Shown: piece after piece, positions 1-8,873 of the stretch
How positions within the stretch are numbered: position 1 is the first letter of the stretch
Layout of the letters: each line of letters starts with the position of its first letter
Assembly (NCBI GenBank): GCA_903889655.1
Contig: CAISYL010000048.1
Span: 1-52,167 of the forward strand
DNA length: 52,167 nt
Direction of reading: 5' to 3'
From: an uncultured Alphaproteobacteria bacterium
GTDB taxonomy: Bacteria > Pseudomonadota > Alphaproteobacteria > Parvibaculales > Parvibaculaceae
The notes under the pieces: generated by a model
Told to the model about the DNA's origin: nothing
The model's input: only the letters and a program-made list of their open reading frames with translations
Databases searched by the model: none
Made by a program: the position numbers and the translations under genes

Positions 1-861
1 CTCGGCCAGATGGTCGAACATCAACCGCATGCGGCGGCTGGTCCTGAGGTCCTCATGCATGACGACCCAGATATCGAGGGCGAAGCCGATTGCCTTTTCG
101 AGAAGGGGAATGAGACCGTCGCGGCGGCCGAGCGCCGTCTGGCACAGGCCGAGGCCGAAGCCCGCTTTCAGCGCGGCGTATTGCGCAAGATCGCTGTCGC
201 AGCGGAAGGAAAAGAGGTCGCGCGAGATGGGCATGCCGATTCCGTCGATCCGGCGCATCGAGGGCTCCCGGTCGAAGCCGATCAACGGATGGGCAAGGGC
301 TTCTTCCGGCGTCGTGGGCGCGCCGTGGCGGGCGAGATAGTCAGGATGGGCGTGAAGGCCGATATGTACGACGCCGATTTTCTTCGCCACGAGCGCCGAT
401 TGCGTCGGTCGGACCATGCGGATCGCGATGTCGGCCTCGCGCCGCAAGAGATCGTCGGTCCGGTTGGAGAGCATCAACTCGACGGCGATGCGGGGATGGG
501 CTTCCCGAAAGCGAGTCAGGATCGGGGGCAGGACTTCGGCGCCGATCATCTCGCTCGCCGTGATGCGAACCGTGCCGCGATCCTCCTCGGCCTCGCCGGA
601 GGCGGCGCGGCGCAGCGCCTCGGCCGCGCTCGCCATGGCTTCGGCATGCGGGACAAGGGCGAGCGCGCCCTCTGTCACATGAAGGCCGGTCTGGGAGCGG
701 GTGAAAAGCGAAATGCCTAGCGCCTCTTCCAGCGCGTCGATATGGCGGCCGACCGTCGGTTGGGTGAGCGCAAGGGCGCGAGCGGCGCCGGAAAGGCTTC
801 CCTCCCGGACCACGGCGAGAAAAGACCGATAGAGCTCCCATCCGGGCTGCGTCTGCACCAT
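1..861 (-). CDS. LysR-family transcriptional regulator, C-terminus cut by window edge
   Basis: The reverse strand is open from an ATG at 861 to the first base of the window (287 codons, no stop reached). The N-terminus has the LysR winged helix-turn-helix (about residues 10-60, with a core of TQPTVGRHIDALEEALG) followed by a substrate-binding domain that contains the usual ADIAIRM stretch. LysR proteins bind a small effector and activate or repress an adjacent, usually divergent, gene. Here the divergent neighbour is the epimerase-like gene at 957, and a dyad lies between them. The effector is unknown. The C-terminal few residues lie outside the window. Confidence 0.93.
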   Translation of the reverse strand, partial: MVQTQPGWELYRSFLAVVREGSLSGAARALALTQPTVGRHIDALEEALGISLFTRSQTGLHVTEGALALVPHAEAMASAAEALRRAASGEAEEDRGTVRITASEMIGAEVLPPILTRFREAHPRIAVELMLSNRTDDLLRREADIAIRMVRPTQSALVAKKIGVVHIGLHAHPDYLARHGAPTTPEEALAHPLIGFDREPSMRRIDGIGMPISRDLFSFRCDSDLAQYAALKAGFGLGLCQTALGRRDGLIPLLEKAIGFALDIWVVMHEDLRTSRRMRLMFDHLAE

Positions 862-871
862 ACGAAAACGT

Positions 872-889
872 ATATCAGGTAGCCGATAT
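872..889. promoter_or_regulatory. Candidate LysR operator in divergent promoter
   Basis: ATATC-N8-GATAT is an interrupted palindrome lying 10 bases upstream of the LysR start codon and about 70 bases upstream of the epimerase start. A second short perfect palindrome, TATTCGAATA, follows at 901-910. LysR boxes are typically interrupted dyads (T-N11-A) in just such divergent gaps. The assignment to this regulator is inferred from position only. Confidence 0.5.
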
Positions 890-956
890 TAGACAATTAT
901 TATTCGAATATGAATGGAGCATGTTTATCCCGTCAACATGAACAAGGATCGGACCC

Positions 957-1964
957 ATGACTCGCACAGCTCTCATCATCGGCGCCACCGGCGGTATCGG
1001 CAGCGAAATCGCGTTCGCCCTGAAGGCGCGCGGTTGGGCCATCCGCGCGCTCAACCGCGACCCGAAAAAGGCCGCGCAGACTTTCGCCTGGCTCGGCGCC
1101 GTCGAATGGGTGAAGGGCGACGCGTTGAAGACGGCCGACGTCGTCGCGGCGGCGGACGGCGTCAGCCTCGTCGTCCATGCCGCGAACCCGCCCGGCTACA
1201 GGAACTGGAAGGGGACCGCGCTGCCGATGCTCGAAAGCTCGATCGCGGCCGCGAAAGTCGCCGGTGCGCGCATTCTCTTTCCGGGCACGGTTTACAATTT
1301 CGGGCCGGAGACCTTTCCGCTGTTGAGCGAGACCTCGCCGCAGAATCCGAAGACGCGCAAGGGGGCGATCCGCGTCGCCATGGAAGCACGGCTCCGCAAG
1401 GCATCGGAAGACGGTGTACCGGTGCTGATCGTGCGGGCCGGCGATTTCTTCGGCGTGCATGGCGCCAACAACTGGTTCGGTCAGGGCCTCGTCAAACCGG
1501 GCAAGCCCCTGCGCTCGGTTACCTATCCGGGCAGGCGCAAGGCGGGTCATGCCTGGGCATACCTCCCCGATCTTGCCGAGACATTCGCGCGTCTCGTCGA
1601 CCGAGCGGACGATCTCGGCCACTTCGAGGTATTCCATTTCGGCGGCCACTGGTTCGACAAGGGCGTCGAGATGGCCGACGCGACCCGCAAGGCGGCCGGT
1701 GTGCCCAAGGCGCCGATCCGGCGGTTCCCGTGGTTCGCCGTCTATCTCGCCTCGCCCTTCGTCGAGACGTTCCGCGAAATGATCGAGATGCGCTATCTCT
1801 GGAAAGTTCCGGTGAAGCTCGACAACCGAAAGCTCGTCGCATTTCTGGGCGAAGAGCCGCATACGCCGCTCGATCAGGCGCTGCGCGCCACGCTGCGCGG
1901 GCTCGGTTGTCTCGAAGGTAAATCCATCGGCATGGGCGCGATCGGCGCCGAAAGGAGAGCGTGA
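957..1964 (+). CDS. NAD(P)-dependent epimerase/oxidoreductase (atypical extended SDR)
   Basis: The 335-residue protein starts with a Rossmann fold, with GATGGIG at residues 9-15 binding the dinucleotide. The body has features of NmrA-like or extended SDR proteins, but I do not see the canonical YxxxK catalytic pair after the TVYNFG stretch near residue 110, so it may be a reductase of altered chemistry or a redox sensor. The start is supported by AGGA 8 bases upstream. It is divergent from a LysR gene that probably controls it. Its stop overlaps the start of a tiny membrane-protein gene (TGATG), implying translational coupling. The substrate is not predictable. Confidence 0.88.
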   Translation: MTRTALIIGATGGIGSEIAFALKARGWAIRALNRDPKKAAQTFAWLGAVEWVKGDALKTADVVAAADGVSLVVHAANPPGYRNWKGTALPMLESSIAAAKVAGARILFPGTVYNFGPETFPLLSETSPQNPKTRKGAIRVAMEARLRKASEDGVPVLIVRAGDFFGVHGANNWFGQGLVKPGKPLRSVTYPGRRKAGHAWAYLPDLAETFARLVDRADDLGHFEVFHFGGHWFDKGVEMADATRKAAGVPKAPIRRFPWFAVYLASPFVETFREMIEMRYLWKVPVKLDNRKLVAFLGEEPHTPLDQALRATLRGLGCLEGKSIGMGAIGAERRA

Positions 1965-2071
1965 TGCCCGAGGAAATCAGAATCCGCGCGGGGCGCATTC
2001 TCTGCGCGTTGAGCGGCGCCGTCATCGCGACGGGAATGCTGCTCGCGACGATCGCGGGATTGGGACTTTAG
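1964..2071 (+). CDS. Small single-span membrane protein, coupled to the epimerase
   Basis: A 35-codon frame begins in the TGATG overlap with the preceding stop and has a strong ribosome site (AAAGGAGAG) inside the end of that gene. The product has a short charged N-terminus (PEEIRIRAGR) and then a hydrophobic run of about 20 residues (LSGAVIATGMLLATIAGLGL), so it is probably an inner-membrane miniprotein. A hairpin terminator follows directly. Such a short frame could be chance. The coupling, ribosome site, membrane-like composition and following terminator argue for a real gene. Confidence 0.55.
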   Translation: MPEEIRIRAGRILCALSGAVIATGMLLATIAGLGL

Positions 2072-2081
2072 GCAAAACAAC

Positions 2082-2116
2082 CTGTCATCCCGGGCTTGCC
2101 CTGGGATGACAGCTTT
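2082..2116 (+). terminator. Hairpin terminator, also a GTCATCCC-type repeat
   Basis: CTGTCATCCC (2082-2091) pairs with GGGATGACAG (2103-2112) and is followed by CTTTT. The position between convergent genes fits a terminator for the epimerase operon. The sequence belongs to the same dispersed family as the repeat at 23865-23947. Confidence 0.65.
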
Positions 2117-2126
2117 TACAGTCGTC

Positions 2127-3134
2127 TTACTCCGCGGCGGCCTGCAATCCGGCGAGCGCTTCGCGGGGCATGCGGGAGGCGAAGTCGCGGCAGGCTTCGA
2201 GGTATTCCTTTTTCAGGCGGCCGACGAGTTCGGCGACGGGAGGCGCGTCCTTGATCTGGCCGATGCCCTGGCCGGAACCCCAGATGTCGCGCCATGCCTT
2301 CTGCTTCATGTTGCCGCCGGAGCCGAAGTTCATCTTCGATTTGTCCGCCTCCGGAAGATTGGCGGGGTCGAGGCCGGCCGCGGCGATCGACGGCGCGAGG
2401 TAGTTGCCGTGGACGCCGGTGAAGAGGTTGGAATAGACGATGTCCTCGGCAGCATGCGCGATCAGCGCCTCCTTGTAGGCGGCTTCGGCGTTCGCCTCGG
2501 CGGTTGCGACGAAGCGCGTGCCCATATAGGCGAGGTCGGCGCCGAGCGCGAGGGCAGACGCGATGCCCCAGCCGTCCGAGATCGAGCCCGAGAGCAGCAC
2601 CGTGCCGTCGAACCACTGCTTCACCTCGCGCACCAGCGCGAAGGGCGAGAGCGTGCCCGCATGTCCGCCCGCGCCGGCGCAAACGAGAATGAGACCGTCG
2701 ACGCCCTGCTCGGCGGCCTTCTTCGCGTGCTTGACGTTGATGACGTCGTGGAAGACGACGCCGCCATAGGAATGGGCCGCCGAGACGATTTCCGCCGGCG
2801 GACGCAGGCTCGTGATGATGATCGGCACTTCATGCTTGGTGCAGACTTCCATGTCGTGCATCAGGCGGTCGTTCGAGGCATGGCAGATCTGGTTCACCGC
2901 GAAGGGCGCGACCTTCTTGTCGGGGTTCGCCGCCTGGTATTCGGCAAGTTCCGTCTTGATGCGGACGATCCATTCTTCCAGCACATGTTCGGGTCGCGCA
3001 TTGAGCGCCGGGAAGGAGCCGACGATGCCCGCCTTGCATTGCGCGATGACGAGTTCTGGACCCGAGACGATGAAGAGCGGCGAGCCGATGACGGGCAGCT
3101 CGAGCTTGTTCTTGAGATTGGCGGTCAAAGCCAT
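2127..3134 (-). CDS. Nitronate monooxygenase/2-nitropropane dioxygenase-like FMN flavoprotein
   Basis: The product is a 335-residue TIM-barrel FMN enzyme of the NMO/FabK superfamily. Visible motifs are AGAGGHAG (153-160), which carries the conserved active-site His, GSISDG (183-188) for phosphate binding, and the family hallmark MGTRF (204-208). Family members oxidise alkyl nitronates or reduce other substrates. The insertion-rich C-terminus (NFGSGGNMKQKAW) is typical of a subgroup of unknown substrate. The start at 3134 follows a GAGGAAA ribosome site; the 27 codons upstream in frame look non-coding. It lies upstream of and parallel to a LysR gene, and its relative lies at 4364. Confidence 0.9.
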   Translation of the reverse strand: MALTANLKNKLELPVIGSPLFIVSGPELVIAQCKAGIVGSFPALNARPEHVLEEWIVRIKTELAEYQAANPDKKVAPFAVNQICHASNDRLMHDMEVCTKHEVPIIITSLRPPAEIVSAAHSYGGVVFHDVINVKHAKKAAEQGVDGLILVCAGAGGHAGTLSPFALVREVKQWFDGTVLLSGSISDGWGIASALALGADLAYMGTRFVATAEANAEAAYKEALIAHAAEDIVYSNLFTGVHGNYLAPSIAAAGLDPANLPEADKSKMNFGSGGNMKQKAWRDIWGSGQGIGQIKDAPPVAELVGRLKKEYLEACRDFASRMPREALAGLQAAAE

Positions 3135-3245
3135 GGTGTTTCCTCGGCCGGTTTCTGAAAGCGTTGGCGAAACTATGGTCCGGCGCGCCCGGCTTGTCTG
3201 CACACAAATCCACACAGGCCTGTGCGCGGATGATCGGCTTCGGGG

Positions 3246-4160
3246 TCAGCGTCCGGCGAGACGGGCCCGGTCGGCCTTGGCGCGGCCGGCGATGAAATCC
3301 ATCGCCGCGCGGACCGGAGGCGTATCCTTGAGATCGGGATGGGTGAGGAGCCAGATGTCGGTGGCGCTGTAGAGCTTTTCCGGCGAGATGCGCAAAAGCT
3401 GCGGATAGGCATCGCCCGTCAGGCAGGTGAGCGCCGAGATACCGACGCCGGCGAGCACCGCATAGGCTGTGTCGATCTGGGAGGAGAAACGCAGATGCGT
3501 CGGCGCGTTGCGGGTTACATGTGCACTCCAGCGGGCGAGCTCCTGATTGGCGGAGGAGCCGGCGAAACCGAGAATGGTGTGACCCGCCCATTCCTCGCGT
3601 TTTGTCGGGAGCCCGTGTTTCGCCGCGTAATCCTTCGACGCATAGAAGGCGACGCCGAGGCGACCGATCTTACGGCCCACCAGATTTTCCTCACCCGGTC
3701 CGTAAAGGCGGATGACGATGTCTGCCTCGCGGCGGCGGACGCTGGCCGGCCAGGATTCGGTGACGAAGTCGAGTTCGACGCCGGGGAACTGTGTGCGGAA
3801 GCCCGGCAGATGCGGCATCAGCCAATGGGCGGTGATGCCCGGCGCGGTCGAGACGCGGACCATGCCGCGCGGTTCACCATCGTCGGCGGTCGCGGCCCGC
3901 ATCGCGCGTTCGGCGGCGATCGCCATGGGTTCGACTTCGCCGCGCAGCCGGTCGCCGGCGGCGGTCAGCGCATAGCCGGCGGGCTCGCGGATGAAGAGCT
4001 TGGTGCCGAGGGTCTTTTCGAGGGCGGCGACATGACGGCCGACGGTCGCATGGCTAAGCCCCAGCCGGCGGCCCGCCGCCGACAGGCTCTGCGCTTCCGC
4101 TACGGCAAGGAAGATGCGATAGGCATCCCAGCCGGCGCCTCCCGCTTCGTCATTGTTCAT
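3246..4160 (-). CDS. LysR-family transcriptional regulator
   Basis: This complete 304-residue LysR protein has its helix-turn-helix at about 15-60 (GLSHATVGRHVAALEKTLG) and its effector-binding domain from about 95 to the end, including READIVIRLYG. It is divergent from the nitronate-monooxygenase-like gene at 4364 across a 203-base gap, and it is followed on the same strand by the related flavoprotein gene ending at 2127. It is therefore a plausible regulator of both flavoproteins. It resembles the first LysR in the window in its N-terminal half. Confidence 0.93.
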   Translation of the reverse strand: MNNDEAGGAGWDAYRIFLAVAEAQSLSAAGRRLGLSHATVGRHVAALEKTLGTKLFIREPAGYALTAAGDRLRGEVEPMAIAAERAMRAATADDGEPRGMVRVSTAPGITAHWLMPHLPGFRTQFPGVELDFVTESWPASVRRREADIVIRLYGPGEENLVGRKIGRLGVAFYASKDYAAKHGLPTKREEWAGHTILGFAGSSANQELARWSAHVTRNAPTHLRFSSQIDTAYAVLAGVGISALTCLTGDAYPQLLRISPEKLYSATDIWLLTHPDLKDTPPVRAAMDFIAGRAKADRARLAGR

Positions 4161-4324
4161 AGCTGAACATCCCCCGTTTCATTCCTGGCGGAAAGATGCG
4201 CCCGGGAGGCCACGAATTCAAGTCGTCGGGGGCGACGCAGGGGAAGGGGCGGAGGGCGGGGTTTCGGCCGGTTCGCGCGGTGGACTGCCATGCGTGGCCG
4301 CCTTCTGCTAGAAGAGACGGATAA

Positions 4325-5362
<1,038 letters not shown>

Positions 5363-5383
5363 GATAATACGCTCCAGAATCCT

Positions 5384-5401
5384 CTCTCCCTTCGGGGAGA
5401 G
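5384..5401. terminator. UUCG-loop hairpin between convergent genes
   Basis: CTCTCCC-TTCG-GGGAGAG forms a seven-pair stem with a stable UUCG tetraloop, 21 bases after the flavoprotein stop and before the convergent SRPBCC gene. There is no long T run, so termination efficiency is uncertain. Confidence 0.5.
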
Positions 5402-5440
5402 GGGGGAGCTTCTTCGATAAATTCTCCGGCATCTTTCGCC

Positions 5441-5866
5441 TCAGTCGGACAGCGAAACAACCTGTTCGAGCTTGCCGAAAAACGTCTGCCAGCCCTGCAT
5501 GGCGCCGCCAAAGGCCTGGCGCTGATCGGGGCGGAACCCCTTCTGCTCCATGCGCAGATGCGTGCCGGCGGGTGTCGGCGTGAGCGTGAAAGTCACCACG
5601 CTGTTCAGGCTGAAGGCCGGATCGTCATGCGCGTGATTCCAGCTGTAGGACAGGGTCCGGTACGGCTCGATCGCGAGGACCTCGCAATCCAGCACGCCGC
5701 CCCATTCGCCCCGCAGGTTGAAGCGGTGACCGACCTTGGGCGCGAAATCGTTCTTCATCAGCCATTCGGCAATCAGATGGGGCTGGGTGAGCGCGCGCCA
5801 GATTTTTTCGGGCGGGTAGGGAATGTCGCGTTCGACGACGACGGAGCGGGTTTCGCCGATTGTCAC
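5441..5866 (-). CDS. SRPBCC/AHSA1-domain protein
   Basis: The 141-residue START-like protein of the AHSA1/activator of Hsp90 ATPase homologue group opens with the family's RDIPYPPEKIWRALTQPHLIAEWL stretch in pieces (PPEKIWRALT, IAEWLM). These small helix-grip proteins bind hydrophobic ligands and usually sit with an ArsR regulator in bacteria. It is the last gene of a four-gene ArsR operon, overlapping the DUF1801 gene by ATGA. The ligand is unknown. Confidence 0.9.
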   Translation of the reverse strand: MTIGETRSVVVERDIPYPPEKIWRALTQPHLIAEWLMKNDFAPKVGHRFNLRGEWGGVLDCEVLAIEPYRTLSYSWNHAHDDPAFSLNSVVTFTLTPTPAGTHLRMEQKGFRPDQRQAFGGAMQGWQTFFGKLEQVVSLSD

Positions 5867-6258
5867 GATTTTCTCTTCGTCATTTTCAACGCACTGGCTT
5901 TCATGTTTTCCTTCACCGCGGCACGGATCAGGGCCTTGAATGCCTTCCCGTCGATCTCGCTGCCTTCATGGAAGTCGATCGCGCGGCGCGTGCCGCCGTC
6001 GAGGCTGGCATTGAACAGGCGAGACGGGTCCTCGAGCGCGGCGCCCCTGGCGAACGTCACCTTTACGGCTGCCTTGTAGGTCTCGCCCGTGCAGATGAGG
6101 CCGTCATGCTCCCACACCGGAACGCCTTGCATATTGTTCGAGGGCTTGCGCCACTTCACGTCCTCGATTGCGTCAGGATCGGCCTCTTTGATCAGGGCTC
6201 GGATTTTGGCGAGTGTCTCGCCACGCCAATCGCCTTTCACTGCGGCATCCTTCTTCAT
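5863..6258 (-). CDS. DUF1801 domain protein
   Basis: The 131-residue product carries the DUF1801 pattern: IRALIKEADPDAIEDVKWRK, then a KAAVKVTFARGA strand region and a basic C-terminus (KMTKRKS). DUF1801 proteins are small cytoplasmic proteins of unknown role that often travel with AHSA1 proteins and ArsR regulators, as here. Its start overlaps the stop of the small membrane-protein gene upstream, and its stop overlaps the AHSA1 start, both by ATGA. Confidence 0.88.
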   Translation of the reverse strand: MKKDAAVKGDWRGETLAKIRALIKEADPDAIEDVKWRKPSNNMQGVPVWEHDGLICTGETYKAAVKVTFARGAALEDPSRLFNASLDGGTRRAIDFHEGSEIDGKAFKALIRAAVKENMKASALKMTKRKS

Positions 6259-6458
6259 CGCGATGCGCGCCTCGCCGTATAGGGCAGCACGAACATATAG
6301 AGGCCCGTGAACAGCATCAGGAAAAGCGGTGGCAGCGGCGCATAGACGATCCAGTCGGGCGGCTGCTGCCCCATGCCTCGGACCGCGAAGTTGGCGATTA
6401 CGGTCAGTGTAAAGACGATTGAGAGCCAGCGATGCGTCTGGCGAATCCAGAAGTTCAT
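6255..6458 (-). CDS. Small two-span membrane protein of the ArsR operon
   Basis: The 67-residue product starts MNFWIRQTHRW and has two hydrophobic segments (about 12-27 and 40-60), so it is probably an inner-membrane protein. The ATG at 6458 overlaps the ArsR stop (ATGA), and its own stop overlaps the DUF1801 start. This chain of overlaps identifies the start; longer in-frame starts would lie inside arsR. The function is unknown. Similar short membrane proteins are found in other ArsR-AHSA1 operons. Confidence 0.75.
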   Translation of the reverse strand: MNFWIRQTHRWLSIVFTLTVIANFAVRGMGQQPPDWIVYAPLPPLFLMLFTGLYMFVLPYTARRASR

Positions 6459-6778
6459 TGGTCCATCCTTTTCAGCAGATTTTCGAGATCGTCGAATTTG
6501 CTTTCCCAAAAGCCGGCCATCCGGCTGGTCCAGTCGATCAGCGGCGCGAGCGCCTTGAGCTGGGCGCTGTAATGCGTCTGGCGGCCTTCGTGGCGATCGC
6601 GTACCAGCCCCGCCTGCTTCAGCGCCGCGAGATGCTTGGAGACGGCGGGTTGCGAGACCTTGGCCCGCGCCGTCAGCGCGCCGACCGTCTTCTCTCCCTC
6701 GCGGCACAGCTGTTCGAAGATCGCCCGCCGTGTGGGATCGGCGAGAGCGCGGAAGAGCGCATCATGAGTATTCGGCAT
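6455..6778 (-). CDS. ArsR-family HTH regulator
   Basis: The 107-residue winged-helix protein has the ArsR fold: LFRALADPTRRAIFEQL at the N-terminus, recognition region VSQPAVSKHLAALKQAGLV (about 41-59) and wing HEGRQTHYS. I see no CxC metal site, so it belongs to the non-metal group that controls AHSA1 operons, probably its own. It is the first gene of the operon arsR - membrane protein - DUF1801 - AHSA1. The promoter region is short, and the upstream side is occupied by the pseudogene at 6862. Confidence 0.92.
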   Translation of the reverse strand: MPNTHDALFRALADPTRRAIFEQLCREGEKTVGALTARAKVSQPAVSKHLAALKQAGLVRDRHEGRQTHYSAQLKALAPLIDWTSRMAGFWESKFDDLENLLKRMDQ

Positions 6779-6861
6779 GCCTTACCTATAACTGAATGGC
6801 TATGAATGACGTATAACTATCCAGCTATGGATTTGTCAAGCGGTGCTCCCGGAATGTCATG

Positions 6862-7294
6862 TGCGGGCGCGCTCGGCTTCATCACCGCGCTGACGCAGCC
6901 GACGCCGGAAGATCTCGTCAAGGAGATCAAGAAGTGCCGCGAAATGACGGATAAGACCTTCGGCGCCAAAGGCATCAACATGGGCACACGCTTCATGTGC
7001 ACGGTCGAGCCCCATTCACCAGAAGGTGAAGGAACAGATCGTCGCCATCGAGAAGAGGGGCAATGCCAAGATCGAGGACGTGATGCATCTCGTCTCCGGC
7101 CAGTGCGGCAAGGTCGTCTACGAGGCGGGCGATCCCGAATATGGCATCTGGTCGGCCGGCATGGTACGGGCCTCATCCACGACATTCCGACGGTGAAGGA
7201 CCTCGTCACGCGCATGGTCGCGGAAGCCGAGGCGATCATCAAGAATCGCCTCGACCGCATGGCCGGGCTGACGGCAGCACGGGCCGCGGAGTAG
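6862..7294 (+). pseudogene. Decayed partial duplicate of the 4364 nitronate monooxygenase gene
   Basis: Bases 6862-6964 match 4468-4570 almost exactly. The copy then jumps 369 bases, resumes at 4936, loses two bases at 7009-7010 (GAGAGCCCC becomes GAGCCCC), skips a further 90 bases (5023 to 5113), and loses one base near 7166 before ending with the same C-terminus. Both large deletions join at short identical sequences (TCGGCG and TCGTCGCC). The first 35 codons, the active-site His region and the phosphate-binding loop are missing. The -2 and -1 shifts together restore frame, so an open frame survives, but its middle is read in the wrong frame. It is unlikely to encode a working enzyme. Confidence 0.9.
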
Positions 7295-7378
7295 GGCTTC
7301 TCGAATTCCGTCTGCCGAGAGATTGAAAGTGTTTGAGCGATCACATACGCTTTAATCGATTGGCAGACGGAGGAAGAT

Positions 7379-8023
7379 ATGAAGCGATCACTGCGTCTTG
7401 CGTTTGGCCTATTTATTTCGGGGCTGCTTATCCCGTTATCTGCGGCACGGGCGATGACGGAATTGAATCCGGAAGGGCCCTATAAGCAGGCCGCTACGGA
7501 TATGATATTTCCGGTTTCCATTGGTGATTTCAGGCGAATAAACATTATTCGTTATGCTGAGGATGGAACGGATGAGAGTGCCGGATACAACCGTGAAATT
7601 CCGATGAGTGAGATTTCGGCGACGGTTTATCTTTTCCCGTCTCCGGGGCTCTCAAGTTTTGGGTCGCCTCAAAACGTTATAGACGACGCCCGCAGTCGTC
7701 TTTGTGTGCAACAGTTCCAAGCCATTCAGCGAGAGGTTTCAGGTGCCCATCCTGATGCAAAACTAATCAGTGAGGGCACGGCGAGGCTTGTTCAGGGCGC
7801 CGATATCCACATTGGGCATCGAGCATTTTACACACTTACTAACCCCCTTTTCTTCGATCGCCGCGATGTCGCGTCTCGCTCTGACGTTTATGTCTTCTGT
7901 TTCGTTGGGGGGAAATGGACTGTGGAATACCGTATCGATTATCCGCAGGACTATGATGCAAGTAAGGAGATTGCAGACTTCATGCGCGAGCTGGTCTGGA
8001 CGATTCCCCCTGAGAACAATTGA
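7379..8023 (+). CDS. Secreted protein of unknown function
   Basis: The 214-residue product has a clear signal peptide (KRSLRLAFGLFISGLLIP, cleavage probably after AARA near residue 25). The mature part is a mixed alpha/beta protein with two Cys residues and many aromatic residues (YVFCFVGGKWTVEYRIDYP). I recognise no domain. A GGAGGAAGAT ribosome site precedes the ATG. The base composition is visibly more AT-rich than its neighbours, suggesting acquisition by transfer. It lies just after the flavoprotein pseudogene, in a stretch that looks rearranged. Confidence 0.7.
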   Translation: MKRSLRLAFGLFISGLLIPLSAARAMTELNPEGPYKQAATDMIFPVSIGDFRRINIIRYAEDGTDESAGYNREIPMSEISATVYLFPSPGLSSFGSPQNVIDDARSRLCVQQFQAIQREVSGAHPDAKLISEGTARLVQGADIHIGHRAFYTLTNPLFFDRRDVASRSDVYVFCFVGGKWTVEYRIDYPQDYDASKEIADFMRELVWTIPPENN

Positions 8024-8072
8024 GCGGACCATGAATCAAACATCCGCGACGTAGCAATCTCCGGAAGGCCGA

Positions 8073-8783
8073 CTACGAATTGCTGTCTTTCGTCACGAGG
8101 CGCTTCAGTTTGTGCTCGTCGCTGATTTCGATCTCGCGGTAACCGAGTGCGACGAGCCCCTCGTCCTCGAACGCGCGCAGAATACCGTTGACGGTCTTGC
8201 GGGAGAGGCCGGTCATGTCGGCCAGTTCGTCCTGACGGATCGGCAGGGTGACGATCCCGTCGATCTTCCTCCATTGGATGGCATAGGCGTGAAGCCGGGC
8301 GGCGAGACGGGCGCGGGGAGAGAGCCGCGCGCGTTCGGCGATGATCCTGACCGCCCATGTCAGCTGTTCGGTGGCGAGTTCGGCGAAGTGGAGCCAGAGC
8401 GAAGGCAGATCATGCGCGATGGTGGCGAGCGCGTGCTGCGGCACGAAGATGATCTCCGACCTTTCGCGCGCCACCGCCGTCGTCACGCGGTGGCCGCCGA
8501 GAAGTTGCGCGGCGAAGCCGAAGATCGCGCCGGGGCCTGAAATATTGACCGGCACGTTGTCGCCATTGTCGAGCGCGACATAGGTCGTGACGGATCCGCT
8601 CAGCACGCCGTAAAGCCCGCGCGCCTCGTCGCCCCGGTCGTAGAGCCAGTGCCCCGCCTCGACGGCCGAAACCTGAGCATGCTGGATCAGGCGGCGGCGA
8701 AGCTCCGCCGGACGGCGGTTGAACCACGGATTATGGCCGAGCACCGTCGCGATGCGGTTCTGCGGGATGGGCGGCATCGCCAT
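8073..8783 (-). CDS. Crp/Fnr-family regulator
   Basis: The 236-residue protein has an N-terminal cyclic-nucleotide-binding-like beta barrel (about 20-130, with GDEARGLYGVLSGSV and a GAIFGF turn) and a C-terminal winged helix (about 160-228, QDELADMTGLSRKTVNGILR). It has no FNR-type Cys cluster, and the phosphate-binding signature is poor, so it may not bind cAMP. The chosen start gives MAMPPIP; a second ATG lies two codons in. It is divergent from the first TauD-like gene across a gap containing a 24-base dyad, suggesting that it controls that gene and itself. Confidence 0.9.
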   Translation of the reverse strand: MAMPPIPQNRIATVLGHNPWFNRRPAELRRRLIQHAQVSAVEAGHWLYDRGDEARGLYGVLSGSVTTYVALDNGDNVPVNISGPGAIFGFAAQLLGGHRVTTAVARERSEIIFVPQHALATIAHDLPSLWLHFAELATEQLTWAVRIIAERARLSPRARLAARLHAYAIQWRKIDGIVTLPIRQDELADMTGLSRKTVNGILRAFEDEGLVALGYREIEISDEHKLKRLVTKDSNS

Positions 8784-8793
8784 GTCTGCGTCC

Positions 8794-8817
8794 AGATTGT
8801 TACTTTTGTTACAATCT
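8794..8817. promoter_or_regulatory. Candidate Crp/Fnr-type operator
   Basis: AGATTGT-N10-ACAATCT is a perfect 7-base dyad centred at 8805.5, in the 90-base gap between the Crp/Fnr gene and the TauD-like gene. Size and symmetry fit a Crp-family dimer. A direct repeat GTTAC-TTTT-GTTAC is nested inside it. Binding is inferred. Confidence 0.6.
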
Positions 8818-8873
8818 TCTCTGTCCCGACGCCTATTCTCAAGCGCAAAGAGGGATATCCGGGAGGAAAGACC

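Noticed and set aside
10-720. A 236-codon open frame on the plus strand
   Set aside because: It is antisense to the partial LysR gene, which reads through the window edge and has the expected HTH and effector domain.
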